Below are positions 35,847 through 44,800 of a stretch of DNA of 64,000 nucleotides, in pieces. The stretch's first letter is position 1. Every line of letters starts with the position of its first letter. Below the pieces are notes generated by a model. It was not told the DNA's origin and made no database searches. It was given only the letters and a program-made list of their open reading frames with translations. Made by a program: the position numbers and the translations under genes. The stretch comes from Paenibacillus prosopidis (GTDB lineage: Bacteria > Bacillota > Bacilli > Paenibacillales > Paenibacillaceae), in contig NZ_QPJD01000005.1 in NCBI RefSeq assembly GCF_003337375.1, forward strand, positions 310,001 through 374,000. Reading direction: 5' to 3'.

Positions 35847-36929
35847 ATGCTACAATCATTGAAAATCGAGCTAATAAAAACAAAAAAACAAAAACCGGCT
35901 GCGGATCAGCTTGGATTCGGCAATCACTTTACGGATCATATGTTTATTATGGACTACTCGGTGGACAACGGCTGGCATAATTCCCGGATCATGCCTTATC
36001 AACCGATCGTATTAGATCCCGCGGCAAAAGTATTTCATTACGGACAAACGATTTTTGAAGGACTAAAAGCTTACAAAACCGATGATGGACGAATTCTCCT
36101 TTTTAGACCGCAAAAAAATATACAAAGAATGAACCGCTCTAACGAGCGTTTGAGTGTTCCCGAGCTCGATGTAGAGCTTACGATTGACGTGTTAAAGCAG
36201 CTCATTGCTGTCGATCAGGATTGGATCCCTACGGCGCCCGGAACTTCTCTGTATATCCGTCCTTTCGTTATTGCTACTCAACCCGCATTAGGCGTGGCTC
36301 CTTCCACCCATTATCAATTCATCATCATCATGTCGCCGGTAGGCGCTTATTATACCGAGGGTGTGAATCCGGTTAAAATTTTCGTGGAATCCGAGTATGT
36401 ACGTTCGGTTAAGGGCGGCGTGGGCGAAGCGAAGACAGCAGGAAATTACGCAGCCGGCCTTAAAGCGCAAGAAATCGCCAAAGAAAAAGGCTACTCCCAG
36501 GTTCTATGGCTGGATGGCGTTCACCGCAAATACATTGAAGAAGTCGGCAGCATGAATGTGTTCTTCAAAATCAATGGAACCGTTCATACGCCGATGTTGA
36601 ATGGCAGTATTTTGGATGGCGTGACCCGCAACTCCATTATTCAGCTGCTAAAGCATTGGAACATTCCTATAGAAGAGCGGCCAATTACCATTGAAGAGCT
36701 ATACGAGGCGAGCCGGAAAGGCGAGCTGGAAGAAGCCTTTGGAACAGGTACAGCGGCAGTTATTTCACCGATCGGCGAACTGAATTGGCAAGAGGAGAAG
36801 CTCATTATCAACGGGGGACTAACCGGGGAGCTTTCGAAAAAACTCTATGATACCTTAACAGGCATTCAAATGGGCAAGGTCCACGACCCGTTTGGTTGGA
36901 TGGTAGAAGCTAGTATCGTTCATGCTTAA
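35847..36929 (+). CDS. ilvE: Branched-chain amino acid aminotransferase
   Basis: The 360-residue class IV PLP enzyme carries the Schiff-base Lys in GVGEAKTAGNYAAGL, the EVGSMNVFF motif and the RNSIIQLLKHW phosphate-binding segment. It reversibly aminates 2-oxo acids of Leu, Ile and Val using glutamate. The length is close to Bacillus YwaA/YbgE (about 360). GAGGAG lies 10 nt before the ATG at 35847. There is no room for a T-box leader in the 120-bp upstream gap; regulation by the divergent LysR protein is likely. A strong terminator follows. Confidence 0.93.
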   Translation: MLQSLKIELIKTKKQKPAADQLGFGNHFTDHMFIMDYSVDNGWHNSRIMPYQPIVLDPAAKVFHYGQTIFEGLKAYKTDDGRILLFRPQKNIQRMNRSNERLSVPELDVELTIDVLKQLIAVDQDWIPTAPGTSLYIRPFVIATQPALGVAPSTHYQFIIIMSPVGAYYTEGVNPVKIFVESEYVRSVKGGVGEAKTAGNYAAGLKAQEIAKEKGYSQVLWLDGVHRKYIEEVGSMNVFFKINGTVHTPMLNGSILDGVTRNSIIQLLKHWNIPIEERPITIEELYEASRKGELEEAFGTGTAAVISPIGELNWQEEKLIINGGLTGELSKKLYDTLTGIQMGKVHDPFGWMVEASIVHA

Positions 36930-36941
36930 TTTTATAATTGG

Positions 36942-36968
36942 ACAGGCTGCCATCGGCAGCCTGTTTTT
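36942..36968 (+). terminator. Intrinsic terminator of ilvE
   Basis: ACAGGCTGCC-ATC-GGCAGCCTGT followed by five T. Confidence 0.92.
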
Positions 36969-37223
36969 AGGTGCGCTCCGGCCTTCGGCTTCATTCGCAT
37001 CCTTACTTGAATTAAAGGAAATCCTCCCGTTAACTTATCATCGAATTTGTCAGAGATTCATCTAACTGGAGAACCTCCATCTAAATCGATGATTTTCACG
37101 TTAAATGACCGAATCGGATTAAAATAAAGGGAGGTTATCCATATATACGATTACGATATCGAACATATAGAACAATTAGCCGGATGTTTTCCCGTTATAC
37201 CCTCCGTTTCAAAGATCGAACCC

Positions 37224-37985
37224 TCATTGAAACTGCTTTATATCAAGTACTTTTCCTTGTATGAATTCCTTATCTTGTTCAAGCAATTTAATAACAACAT
37301 CTGCAACGGAATCCGGGGTCTGCAATATACCTTCTTCTTTAAAAGCTATAAACTGTTCCAAATCCATAAAATTATGTTTATCCGTATTTCTGATTTGAAC
37401 CTGCATTTCCGTATCAATTAGACCCGGATGGATTGAACATATAATTACTGGTGAATCCGTATTATTGGATTGTTCTAGTCCTGTACATTGAGTAAAGAGA
37501 TCTAACCCTGCTTTCGTACTGCAGTAACTGCTCCATCCAAAATACGGATGTTTTCCAGCTCCTGAAGAAATATTAACAATACGTTTATCCACTTTATAGT
37601 TATTGGTGTACGATATAAATAAATTAGATAGTAACATCGGTGCAATTAAATTGACGTTTACATTTTTTATGATTTCATTGCTTGTACTTAATCCAACAGG
37701 TTCAATAGGCCCTAGCACTCCGGCGTTATTAATCAAATGTATGGAATGAACTTCACTTTCATTGATAGCATCAAAAATTCGGCTCATCAGCGTATCAATT
37801 CCATCAATTTCATTCAAATCAGCATTTATATACTCTATCTTGCTTTCCATATCCTCCGCTTGCTTTATTAAGCTTTCATTTGTGCTGCGTGAAATACAAA
37901 AGAAATAATTTTCCGGCGAAATAAGCTTTGAAGCGATCGCTTCACCGAGTCCTCGGGAAGTACCCGTTATTATGTAATAATTCAT
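37224..37985 (-). CDS. SDR family oxidoreductase, YueD/benzil reductase-like
   Basis: This 253-residue classical SDR begins MNYYIITGTSRGLGEAIA (cofactor motif TGTSRGLG), and contains HLINNAGVLGPI, the catalytic YCSTK and SIHPGLIDTEMQ. This pattern is closest to the (S)-benzoin forming benzil reductase YueD and sepiapterin reductase-like enzymes. The ATG at 37985 has GGAGG 8 nt upstream, preferred over the earlier ATG codons. The gene is more AT-rich than its neighbours, which could hint at acquisition. It is monocistronic. Confidence 0.85.
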   Translation of the reverse strand: MNYYIITGTSRGLGEAIASKLISPENYFFCISRSTNESLIKQAEDMESKIEYINADLNEIDGIDTLMSRIFDAINESEVHSIHLINNAGVLGPIEPVGLSTSNEIIKNVNVNLIAPMLLSNLFISYTNNYKVDKRIVNISSGAGKHPYFGWSSYCSTKAGLDLFTQCTGLEQSNNTDSPVIICSIHPGLIDTEMQVQIRNTDKHNFMDLEQFIAFKEEGILQTPDSVADVVIKLLEQDKEFIQGKVLDIKQFQ

Positions 37986-38096
37986 ACCGTAAACCTCCAT
38001 CATCAACTTGTGTATATTGCTAACCTTAGACTTAATTCCTCGTCTTAAATCATATTCCCTATGTAATCGTTCAGATCTCGGCTAATTATATCACCA

Positions 38097-38618
38097 TTAG
38101 GTCCGACAATCACATCTGATATTCATGAAATCGACCTCCTGCCGCGTTGAAGTACCTGTATCACTGAGAAAGCCTTCAAGCCGTTCTTTTACGCATTTCC
38201 ATTCGTCATCAATTACACTATAAATGATATAGTCTCTTTGGTTATATTTCTTTCTAAAAATCCCCTCTCTAACTGCGCCTAGTCGTTCAATAGCCTTTTG
38301 AGATCTAGTATTATCCGGCGTCGTAATCAATTCCACTCGAACCGCTTCCCATTGTTCAAAAGCAAATTTCAATAATAAATACTTGCATTCTGTATTCACT
38401 TTAGTACGCCAAACTTCAGGCGAATACCACGTTGAACCAATATTTAAATTGCGGCTTTGCTCAGATATTCTCAAATATCTAGTAGTACCAACAATTTTTT
38501 TTAATTCTTTATCGTAGACGATATAAGGAAATTCCTCGTTTCGTTTTTTTCCATCAAGAGCCTTTATAACAAACGATTCCATATCCTGAAGAGAATTAAT
38601 TTTTGTTGGATAGTACAC
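38097..38618 (-). CDS. GNAT family acetyltransferase, apparently 5'-truncated
   Basis: The 173-residue frame starts at a GTG (38618) and reads VYYPTKINSLQDMESFV, which matches an internal part of RimJ/RimL-type acetyltransferases rather than their start. The frame is open for 19 more codons to a TAA (near 38675) and encodes SPETLFECSRNPDIW, the expected preceding residues, but no start or the usual first 15-20 residues (RVxLRPL...) are present. The acetyl-CoA loop region and the late RLGAVREGIFRKKY motif are intact. It may be a decayed gene or use an unusual start. Confidence 0.7.
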   Translation of the reverse strand: MYYPTKINSLQDMESFVIKALDGKKRNEEFPYIVYDKELKKIVGTTRYLRISEQSRNLNIGSTWYSPEVWRTKVNTECKYLLLKFAFEQWEAVRVELITTPDNTRSQKAIERLGAVREGIFRKKYNQRDYIIYSVIDDEWKCVKERLEGFLSDTGTSTRQEVDFMNIRCDCRT

Positions 38619-38690
38619 CCATATATCTGGATTTCTTGAACACTCAAATAGAGTCTCTGGGGACTCCCTTCTAAGTTAATAAAAGGACAA

Positions 38691-38725
38691 AAACCCACCT
38701 TTGGCGCTAACCTTGGGGTGGGTTT
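38691..38725. terminator. Bidirectional terminator
   Basis: AAACCCACC and GGTGGGTTT enclose a 17-nt GC-rich interior, with T-runs on both strands. Confidence 0.75.
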
Positions 38726-38865
38726 TTACTTTCTCTTGTTGCTCTTACCCAAGATTCAATTGTATTTATCATTTTACCTTTATGTAAAAACTTCCTCAAG
38801 TGCGCTACATGGATAAATTTGTGCAGTTATGGAGAAGTTACCTTTATTAAAAGGGAGGATTGATT

Positions 38866-39021
38866 ATGCCAAATAATAAAATCGATGTTGAAACTGATGG
38901 GAATCCGCAAACAGCATACGAAGATAAAAGTACGCATGAACGGACAGGCTTTGAAGTAGACATGTCGAAAAGAACAGATGATAAATCAGATAAACCCGTC
39001 TCTCGACGTGAGCCGATTTAA
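38866..39021 (+). CDS. Small acidic hydrophilic protein (51 residues)
   Basis: AAGGGAGG lies 7 nt before the ATG, and the frame MPNNKIDVETDGNPQTAY continues to a TAA at 39019, then an intrinsic terminator. The protein is highly charged and lacks hydrophobic segments, so it is likely a disordered cytosolic or spore-core small protein. I do not recognise a family. The strong ribosome binding site and clean terminator support it as a real gene. Confidence 0.7.
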   Translation: MPNNKIDVETDGNPQTAYEDKSTHERTGFEVDMSKRTDDKSDKPVSRREPI

Positions 39022-39042
39022 AATATGGATATATAACCAAAA

Positions 39043-39067
39043 GAGGCTGCATCTCTGCAGCCTCTTT
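39043..39067. terminator. Bidirectional terminator
   Basis: GAGGCTGC-ATCTCT-GCAGCCTC with T-rich flanks in both directions. It serves the small protein gene on the plus strand and the membrane protein gene on the minus strand. Confidence 0.8.
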
Positions 39068-39072
39068 CCTAA

Positions 39073-39945
39073 TTATTGTGTATGGAATGCCTTTCTTGTT
39101 TGACGCAGCACTAGCGCCCCACCCCCTATTGCAATCATGAAGCTGCCGCAAGCAAGAATCGGTAGTACAGACCACTCCATTATGGAGTTGCAAAGAAATG
39201 TCTGCCAGCCGATCGCTAATAATCCGATTAAATAAGCAATGCCTGTTAAATGAATCCATCTTCGGCGAACCGTGGGCGTAAGCGATGTCCGTTCCGTCAA
39301 CCAAGCGACTAACGGCACTGCTTGAAGAGCATGAAAGCCGAGGCCGTGCAGCCAAATAATATTTCCATGCAAGCCGATGAGCCGACCCTGATTGACAGAA
39401 ATCCAGATACCAGCCGCGAACGAGAGCATAATTGCGATCATTGCGTAACGGATGCCGAGCACCAGCTCTGAACGAAGATTATAAGCTTTGCGGCGGAAAT
39501 ATTGAATCGCCAATACCAGATAATACAGAACCAGCAGCAGTGCCACGAAAGCAAAACCGTTACCGACCCCGATATCAAATGCTGACCCATCCTGCACAAA
39601 CCTAGGATTGACACCGCGGAAATTTTGGACGGTTTCCGCAAAGTAAGAATAAAGTGCAAGAATAATATAAGACCAGCGAAAGAAAGCTCTGCTTTTCGCC
39701 TTCATCCCTGAGAACGGACTAATCGCGGCCGTAGACAGCAGAAACATGCCCAGTGCAGCATTAAAAGAGAATGCTTTAGACAGATCACCTTCAGGGGATA
39801 CCTCCCCCCCATATAGGATAATCCATAGCGCGCATACTCCCGCAAGCAGAAAACCAAGTAATCCGGTAAGCACGAGCCATTTCTCACCTTCAAAAAACTT
39901 GACTGCCGGTTTCGTTTCCACAATGTAATGATTTCTCATCCTCAT
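39073..39945 (-). CDS. Multi-pass membrane protein of unknown function
   Basis: The 290-residue product has about eight hydrophobic segments and conserved-looking polar residues between them (YSYFAETVQNFRGVNPRF, GNIIWLHGLGFHALQAVP with two His). I cannot name the family. The His residues in the sixth segment could bind metal or haem but this is speculative. The start is uncertain between ATG codons at 39945 and 39939. It is monocistronic. Confidence 0.75.
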   Translation of the reverse strand: MRMRNHYIVETKPAVKFFEGEKWLVLTGLLGFLLAGVCALWIILYGGEVSPEGDLSKAFSFNAALGMFLLSTAAISPFSGMKAKSRAFFRWSYIILALYSYFAETVQNFRGVNPRFVQDGSAFDIGVGNGFAFVALLLVLYYLVLAIQYFRRKAYNLRSELVLGIRYAMIAIMLSFAAGIWISVNQGRLIGLHGNIIWLHGLGFHALQAVPLVAWLTERTSLTPTVRRRWIHLTGIAYLIGLLAIGWQTFLCNSIMEWSVLPILACGSFMIAIGGGALVLRQTRKAFHTQ

Positions 39946-40027
39946 TCACTCACCCATCCTGCTTAGATTTGTCACTCTTACTTTACAGGAAGAATATGAC
40001 AGATCGAGACAGGCGCAGGAATGAATC

Positions 40028-40207
40028 TCAAATGGACCCCGGGATGATTTTTAACCTCGACAAAAGTCGTAACAGGGATTTAACAAAGGCCAGAGCTATC
40101 TCTCCCCCACACTTTGTGAATGGTATTAAATTGTTGAATCCGAGTACATCGCGATAAAAGCTTTGTGACCTTTTCAAATCGGAAACCAGACATGTTCTGA
40201 ATCTTCT
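40028..40207 (-). pseudogene. Remnant of a glyoxalase/VOC-family gene
   Basis: In one minus-strand frame TCLVSDLKRSQSFYRDVLGF and then NNLIPFTKCGGEIALAF is readable, which is the characteristic beta-alpha start of a VOC domain. The fragment lacks an in-frame start and stops after about 60 codons at TGA (40028-40030), well short of the about 120-130 residues of the family. A ribosome binding-like AAAGGAG remains upstream. It is best read as a decayed gene. Confidence 0.55.
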
Positions 40208-40225
40208 CCTTTATGTAACACGAAA

Positions 40226-40263
40226 GGGCAGTCGCAAAAGGAATGATCCATTTGTGACTGCCC
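40226..40263 (-). terminator. Terminator hairpin after thrC
   Basis: GGGCAGTC and GACTGCCC enclose further CAAA/TTTG pairing; on the minus strand a short TTTC follows. It lies 18 bp past the thrC stop. Confidence 0.65.
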
Positions 40264-40280
40264 CTATTTGTGTACATACA

Positions 40281-41678
40281 TTAACGAGCGTTATAGAACT
40301 TTTCCAATTCGCGGACAACTTCTGTTAGTGAACCGCCGACTCGCGTCTGACGCTGCTCCTTCTCGAACAACGACGAAATTTGTTCCGGGAACTGCTGCTC
40401 AATGCCGCACAGCTCGATCGCTTCATTGAACTTGGCCGGATGAGCAGTCGCGAGCGACACGGTGATTTCATTCTCATTTTTATATTTATCCGCCGCAGCT
40501 ACGCCGCAAGCCGAATGCGGATCAAGCAAATAGCCGTTTTCCGCTTCATATTTTTTAATCGTATCGAGACATTCCTGCCCCTGTACGCCATGAGCGCCAA
40601 ACTCAGCTTGGACTTTGCTCAGCGCCTCCCCGGAAATAACGATCTGCCCTTCCGCTTTGAACTGATCCATCAGCTTACGAATTTGTGCGGAATCCTCACC
40701 GAGGACGTAATACAAGTAACGTTCAAAATTGCTCGCGACTTGAATATCCATCGACGGGCTGTATGTGCTGCGGAAGTCTCCAGGCTTGTATACACCTTCA
40801 AGAATAAACCGCTCCAGAATGTTATTTTCATTAGTAGCAAGAATGAGCTTGCCGACAGGGAGTCCCATACGCTTTGCCAAGTATCCGGCGAATATATCCC
40901 CAAAGTTGCCCGTTGGAACGCTGAAGTTTACCTGTTTCTCATCCGTTTGCTTCACGACTTGGAAGTACGCATAGAAGTAATAAACCGTCTGCGCCAAAAT
41001 ACGGACGAAGTTAATCGAATTGATGGCTGCAAGGTGGTTGCTTGCTTTAAAGTCGAGATCGGCAAACAGATCCTTGATCATGCGCTGGCAATCATCGAAG
41101 TTGCCGTCGACCGATAAATTCAGTACATTGTCTTCTTTTACCGTCGTCATTTGCAGCTCCTGCACTTTGCTTACTTTACCGTGCGGGTGCAAAATGCAAA
41201 TTTTAATGCCTTCCTTGCCTTTCACGCCTTCGATCGCCGAAGCGCCGGTGTCGCCCGAGGTGGCACCGAGAATATGAATCTTCTTGTTCTGTTTCGCTGC
41301 TACGTACGTATACAATTGGCCCATGAACTGCAGCGCAATATCTTTAAAAGCAAAGGTCGGGCCGTGGAACAGCTCAAGTAAATACAACTGATCATTGATG
41401 CGGCGTACCGGCGTTACTTCCGGATCGCGGAACGTCGAATAACTCGCGTATACCATTGCTTTCAAATCTTCATCCGGAATTTCACCGTTTGTAAAATACG
41501 AGAAAATGGCGAGCACCAGCTCCTGATAGCTCAGCTCCTGCCATTCCTTTAACGTTGCAGCGGGTATAACCGGAATTTCATTTGGAACTAAAAGCCCCCC
41601 GTCATTTCCTAATCCCATCATAAATGCGTCGATAAATCCTATCTTGCCTACATTACCTCTAGTACTGATGTATTCCAT
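40281..41678 (-). CDS. thrC: Threonine synthase
   Basis: The 465-residue PLP enzyme converts O-phosphohomoserine to threonine. It is the longer type with the N-terminus MEYISTRGNVGKIGFIDAFM and GLGNDGGLLVP, the Schiff-base Lys in GPTFAFKDIALQFM, and the phosphate-binding GATSGDTGASAIEG. This type I form (E. coli/yeast/Clostridium-like, about 430-500 residues) differs from the 350-residue ThrC in the hom-thrC-thrB operon of Bacillus. No hom or thrB neighbour is present, so a second threonine synthase elsewhere in the genome is possible. Confidence 0.92.
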   Translation of the reverse strand: MEYISTRGNVGKIGFIDAFMMGLGNDGGLLVPNEIPVIPAATLKEWQELSYQELVLAIFSYFTNGEIPDEDLKAMVYASYSTFRDPEVTPVRRINDQLYLLELFHGPTFAFKDIALQFMGQLYTYVAAKQNKKIHILGATSGDTGASAIEGVKGKEGIKICILHPHGKVSKVQELQMTTVKEDNVLNLSVDGNFDDCQRMIKDLFADLDFKASNHLAAINSINFVRILAQTVYYFYAYFQVVKQTDEKQVNFSVPTGNFGDIFAGYLAKRMGLPVGKLILATNENNILERFILEGVYKPGDFRSTYSPSMDIQVASNFERYLYYVLGEDSAQIRKLMDQFKAEGQIVISGEALSKVQAEFGAHGVQGQECLDTIKKYEAENGYLLDPHSACGVAAADKYKNENEITVSLATAHPAKFNEAIELCGIEQQFPEQISSLFEKEQRQTRVGGSLTEVVRELEKFYNAR

Positions 41679-41804
41679 CTGAAATCCTCCTACGTGCGCA
41701 CAATTAATCGTCGAATATCTTTGTATAAATCATATCATCGTTTTTCATAATAATCGAATCTTTTCACAATAGTATAACATTTTTGCGGCTTTTAAATAAG
41801 CAAA

Positions 41805-41829
41805 AGGCATCCTTTATTCAAGGATGCCT
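41805..41829 (-). terminator. Intrinsic terminator of the GH43 gene
   Basis: AGGCATCCTT/AAGGATGCCT with a 5-nt loop lies 25 bp past the GH43 stop on the minus strand and ends in TTTTG. Confidence 0.8.
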
Positions 41830-41853
41830 CTTTTTGATTAAATCATTTTCAAC

Positions 41854-44800
41854 TTAGATACTGTTCTCGTTGCTATTACCATTGACGATACCGGTGTGGT
41901 TGCCGTTATTTTGGGATGGAATAGTTACAGCAATTGATGCAGTAGCCGTAGTTCCATCCGACAAACGGGTAACCTCTAAAACGAAGCTAACAATGGTATC
42001 CAGCTTAGGAGGATCGATTACCCCCTCAGTGGTTACAACTGCGCTGTCGGAGCTCTTGATGGCAATTGTGAACCCTTCAGGTACAGCAGGCAAAGTCAAC
42101 TGCATTGCTTTTCTCTTAGGCTCTGCAATGCTTGTGATTGTCTCAGCAACATCTGCTGCCGTTACCGTTCTTGCAGGTACAATCACTTGAATCTCGCGGG
42201 TATCCGCCACGGAACCGTCGGATGTTCTCGTCACAGTAAATACCAATGTTACAGTTGTTTCGGCTTTAGGCGGTGCAATTGTCCCATCGGCAGCGATAAC
42301 CTCGCTGTCAGAACTCTTTATGGCGATTTCAAAACCATCTTGTACGGTCGGCAATGTCAAAGCCGTTTCATCTTGAGCAGGAGCGTCAACATTTGTAACT
42401 GTGTTTGCTATCTGTCCCGCGGTCTTCTCTGCATTTGAAACCATAATCCAGCTGATTTGCGGTTCCGGTGCTCCTGTTACGCGATGCACAGTAACCGTCA
42501 ATTTACCGTCTGTCACTTTAACGTTCGTATAACCAAGCGTGTCTCTTGCAGCCGTAAATACATAATTGCTGGTTTTCGTTTCGCCGTTGATTACGATATC
42601 CGCTTTACGGCTGCCATTCGTGTACTGATACCAAGGATCATAAAGTCCGGTATAAACATTGTAGACACCATTCTCCAGATCGAACTGGTATGTTAAATCA
42701 TCGCCGCTGTTGCTTTTCAGATAACGAAGCGCCGAATACATATCATCGCCTGCAGAGCCGGAAGAATTTGTACCCGTACCGACATAGCCCCATGTTCGCT
42801 CGTTCGCCGGGTCGTAGGCTTGATCGATTATACCCGGATTCAGCAGCACATCCTGCATGTAGGAAGTCATTGTCAGATAATCGCTTGTTGCCGCTCCGCC
42901 GGCATGAACAAAGTAAGAGTAGGTATCCGGCACGACATAAACCGTAGCGCTGATTACTTTATTTGCCAATTCAGAAAGTGTGCCCGTTACTCGAACTACC
43001 CCTGGTTTAGCAAAAGTAGCAGATGTTATATTCCAAACTACCGGGGAATTAATGAGCTCTCCATTAGACTTCGTAACATTAACTGTGGAAGGAAATTGAG
43101 GCTCTTCCCCCAAAATAGTCTGACTTGGCAATTCTGTGTTTACCGTGATTTTACCCATGCGGTCTAATTCGGATAATTCCCACTCGTCGTACCAATTCAG
43201 CACGATTTCATCGTCGTTTCCAAATTCAATCGGCAGCCAAACGTAGCGGGAATCCGCCAAGTCAGATGACTTCCATCTGTCGCCCATGTAGATGAATTTC
43301 CCTGCTTCCGCATCGACAGGGATGATCGCTGTTCCTTGGGAACCGAATGTCGTAGAGCTGTTTGGCGCAAAGTAACGCAATGCTTTCCATTCCCCGAAAA
43401 TATCGTCAGCTACCGTATACTTCGCCGCATTCGGATCCCAGCCTGTCGCACCCGATGATACCATGTAATACTTGCCTTGGTATTTAAATACTTGAGGCGC
43501 TTCTCGTTGAGCACCCGGGAATACACGAACGTAATCCTCTCCATACACGGCTTTATATTCCGTGTCGCGCTCAACATTGCCATCTCTATGCCAGCCCACA
43601 ACGTCTGTGTACGTGCCGTTTAACTTGGAAATGTACATGGTCAGGTTTTCTTCGCTTGAATAGATGAGGTAAGCTGTGCCGTCATCATCCTTGAATAACG
43701 TCATGTCCCGTGCCATCCCTGGCTGATTCGGCTGCCCGTTATAAGCTGCGTCTTTAGGAGCGCGATCCATACGGAAGCTCTCTCCATAAACAAACGGTCC
43801 CGTAGGAGAGTCGCTAAGCGCATAACCAGCCTCTGCTTTTGCGTAATTAGCCGTCGATGTTGCAGTAGGTCCGTCTGTATGCATCCACATAACGTACTTG
43901 CCGGTTGTATCGTTGTAGATCACTTTCGGACGTTCAATAATGCGGTTTGTACCGATATCATTCAAAATGTCTGCCTTGTCATCCCGGCCAGCGTAAATCT
44001 CAGAAAATAGCGGGTCTGTCTCGAAGGACTCCATCGAAGAAATGGCTCTAAGAGCTAAACCCTCATCTGTCCAGTTATAAAGATCCGTAGAAGAATAGAC
44101 ATGCACCCCACGGGCAGGAAGGTATCCGTCTGTTTTATCCTCTCCGTACCAGTAATACTTCGAAGTTTTGTCGTCGTACATGATACCTCCGCCATGAGCT
44201 TGGATAGGTGCACCGTTAGTGTCCGTCCATACATCGCCCGGGTTAAAGGAAGTATTTACTTTATACACAATAAGAGCCGCTATCGCCTCATTTAAACTCG
44301 CAATATGGCTGCGAATTTGCTTTTGATTACTCTCTGCGGAAATGTCCGCACCGCTTTCGGAAAGCGTTTGTGTGACTTTTTGCGCCGCAGAAATAACAGT
44401 CTTTAGAGCATTAATGCTATACTTCGTGTAGGTTGTATCTGCCGAATATACAAGCGCCTCTGCTATCTTTTCCTCCAGATCGGACAATGGAATCGTCACA
44501 TTCTGACGGATAATCAAGTAATTGATCAAAGGGTCATTGTGGTTGGTCAAAGCCGCAGTTGCCGGTCCTTGAATGGCTACGTTCAACTGTCCATCAGAAA
44601 CATGAATTTTATTGAAAGTCACTTCAGTCTCTGCACTGTACGACCCGATCGCATAATCGCCGGAGAGATTGGTACCTTCTGCAAACATGTTTACGCTTCT
44701 GCCGCTCCAAGGATTCTTGTAACCGAAAGTTACGTCATAGTCGCCTTCAGGAAGCTCGAAGCTGTACTTCAATGCTTTATCTCTTACTTGAGTACCGCTG

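Noticed and set aside
37137..37226. Plus-strand frame reading VIHIYDYDIEHIEQLAGCF with AGGGAGG before an ATA
   Set aside because: It would need an ATA start and then runs antisense through the SDR gene. The residues look protein-like but no family is evident, so I treat it as noise or a scrap.
38707..38772. A 21-codon minus-strand frame starting MINTIESWVRATRE
   Set aside because: The frame ends inside a terminator, has a weak AAAGG at only 4 nt, and no family was recognised; the case is too thin for a gene call.
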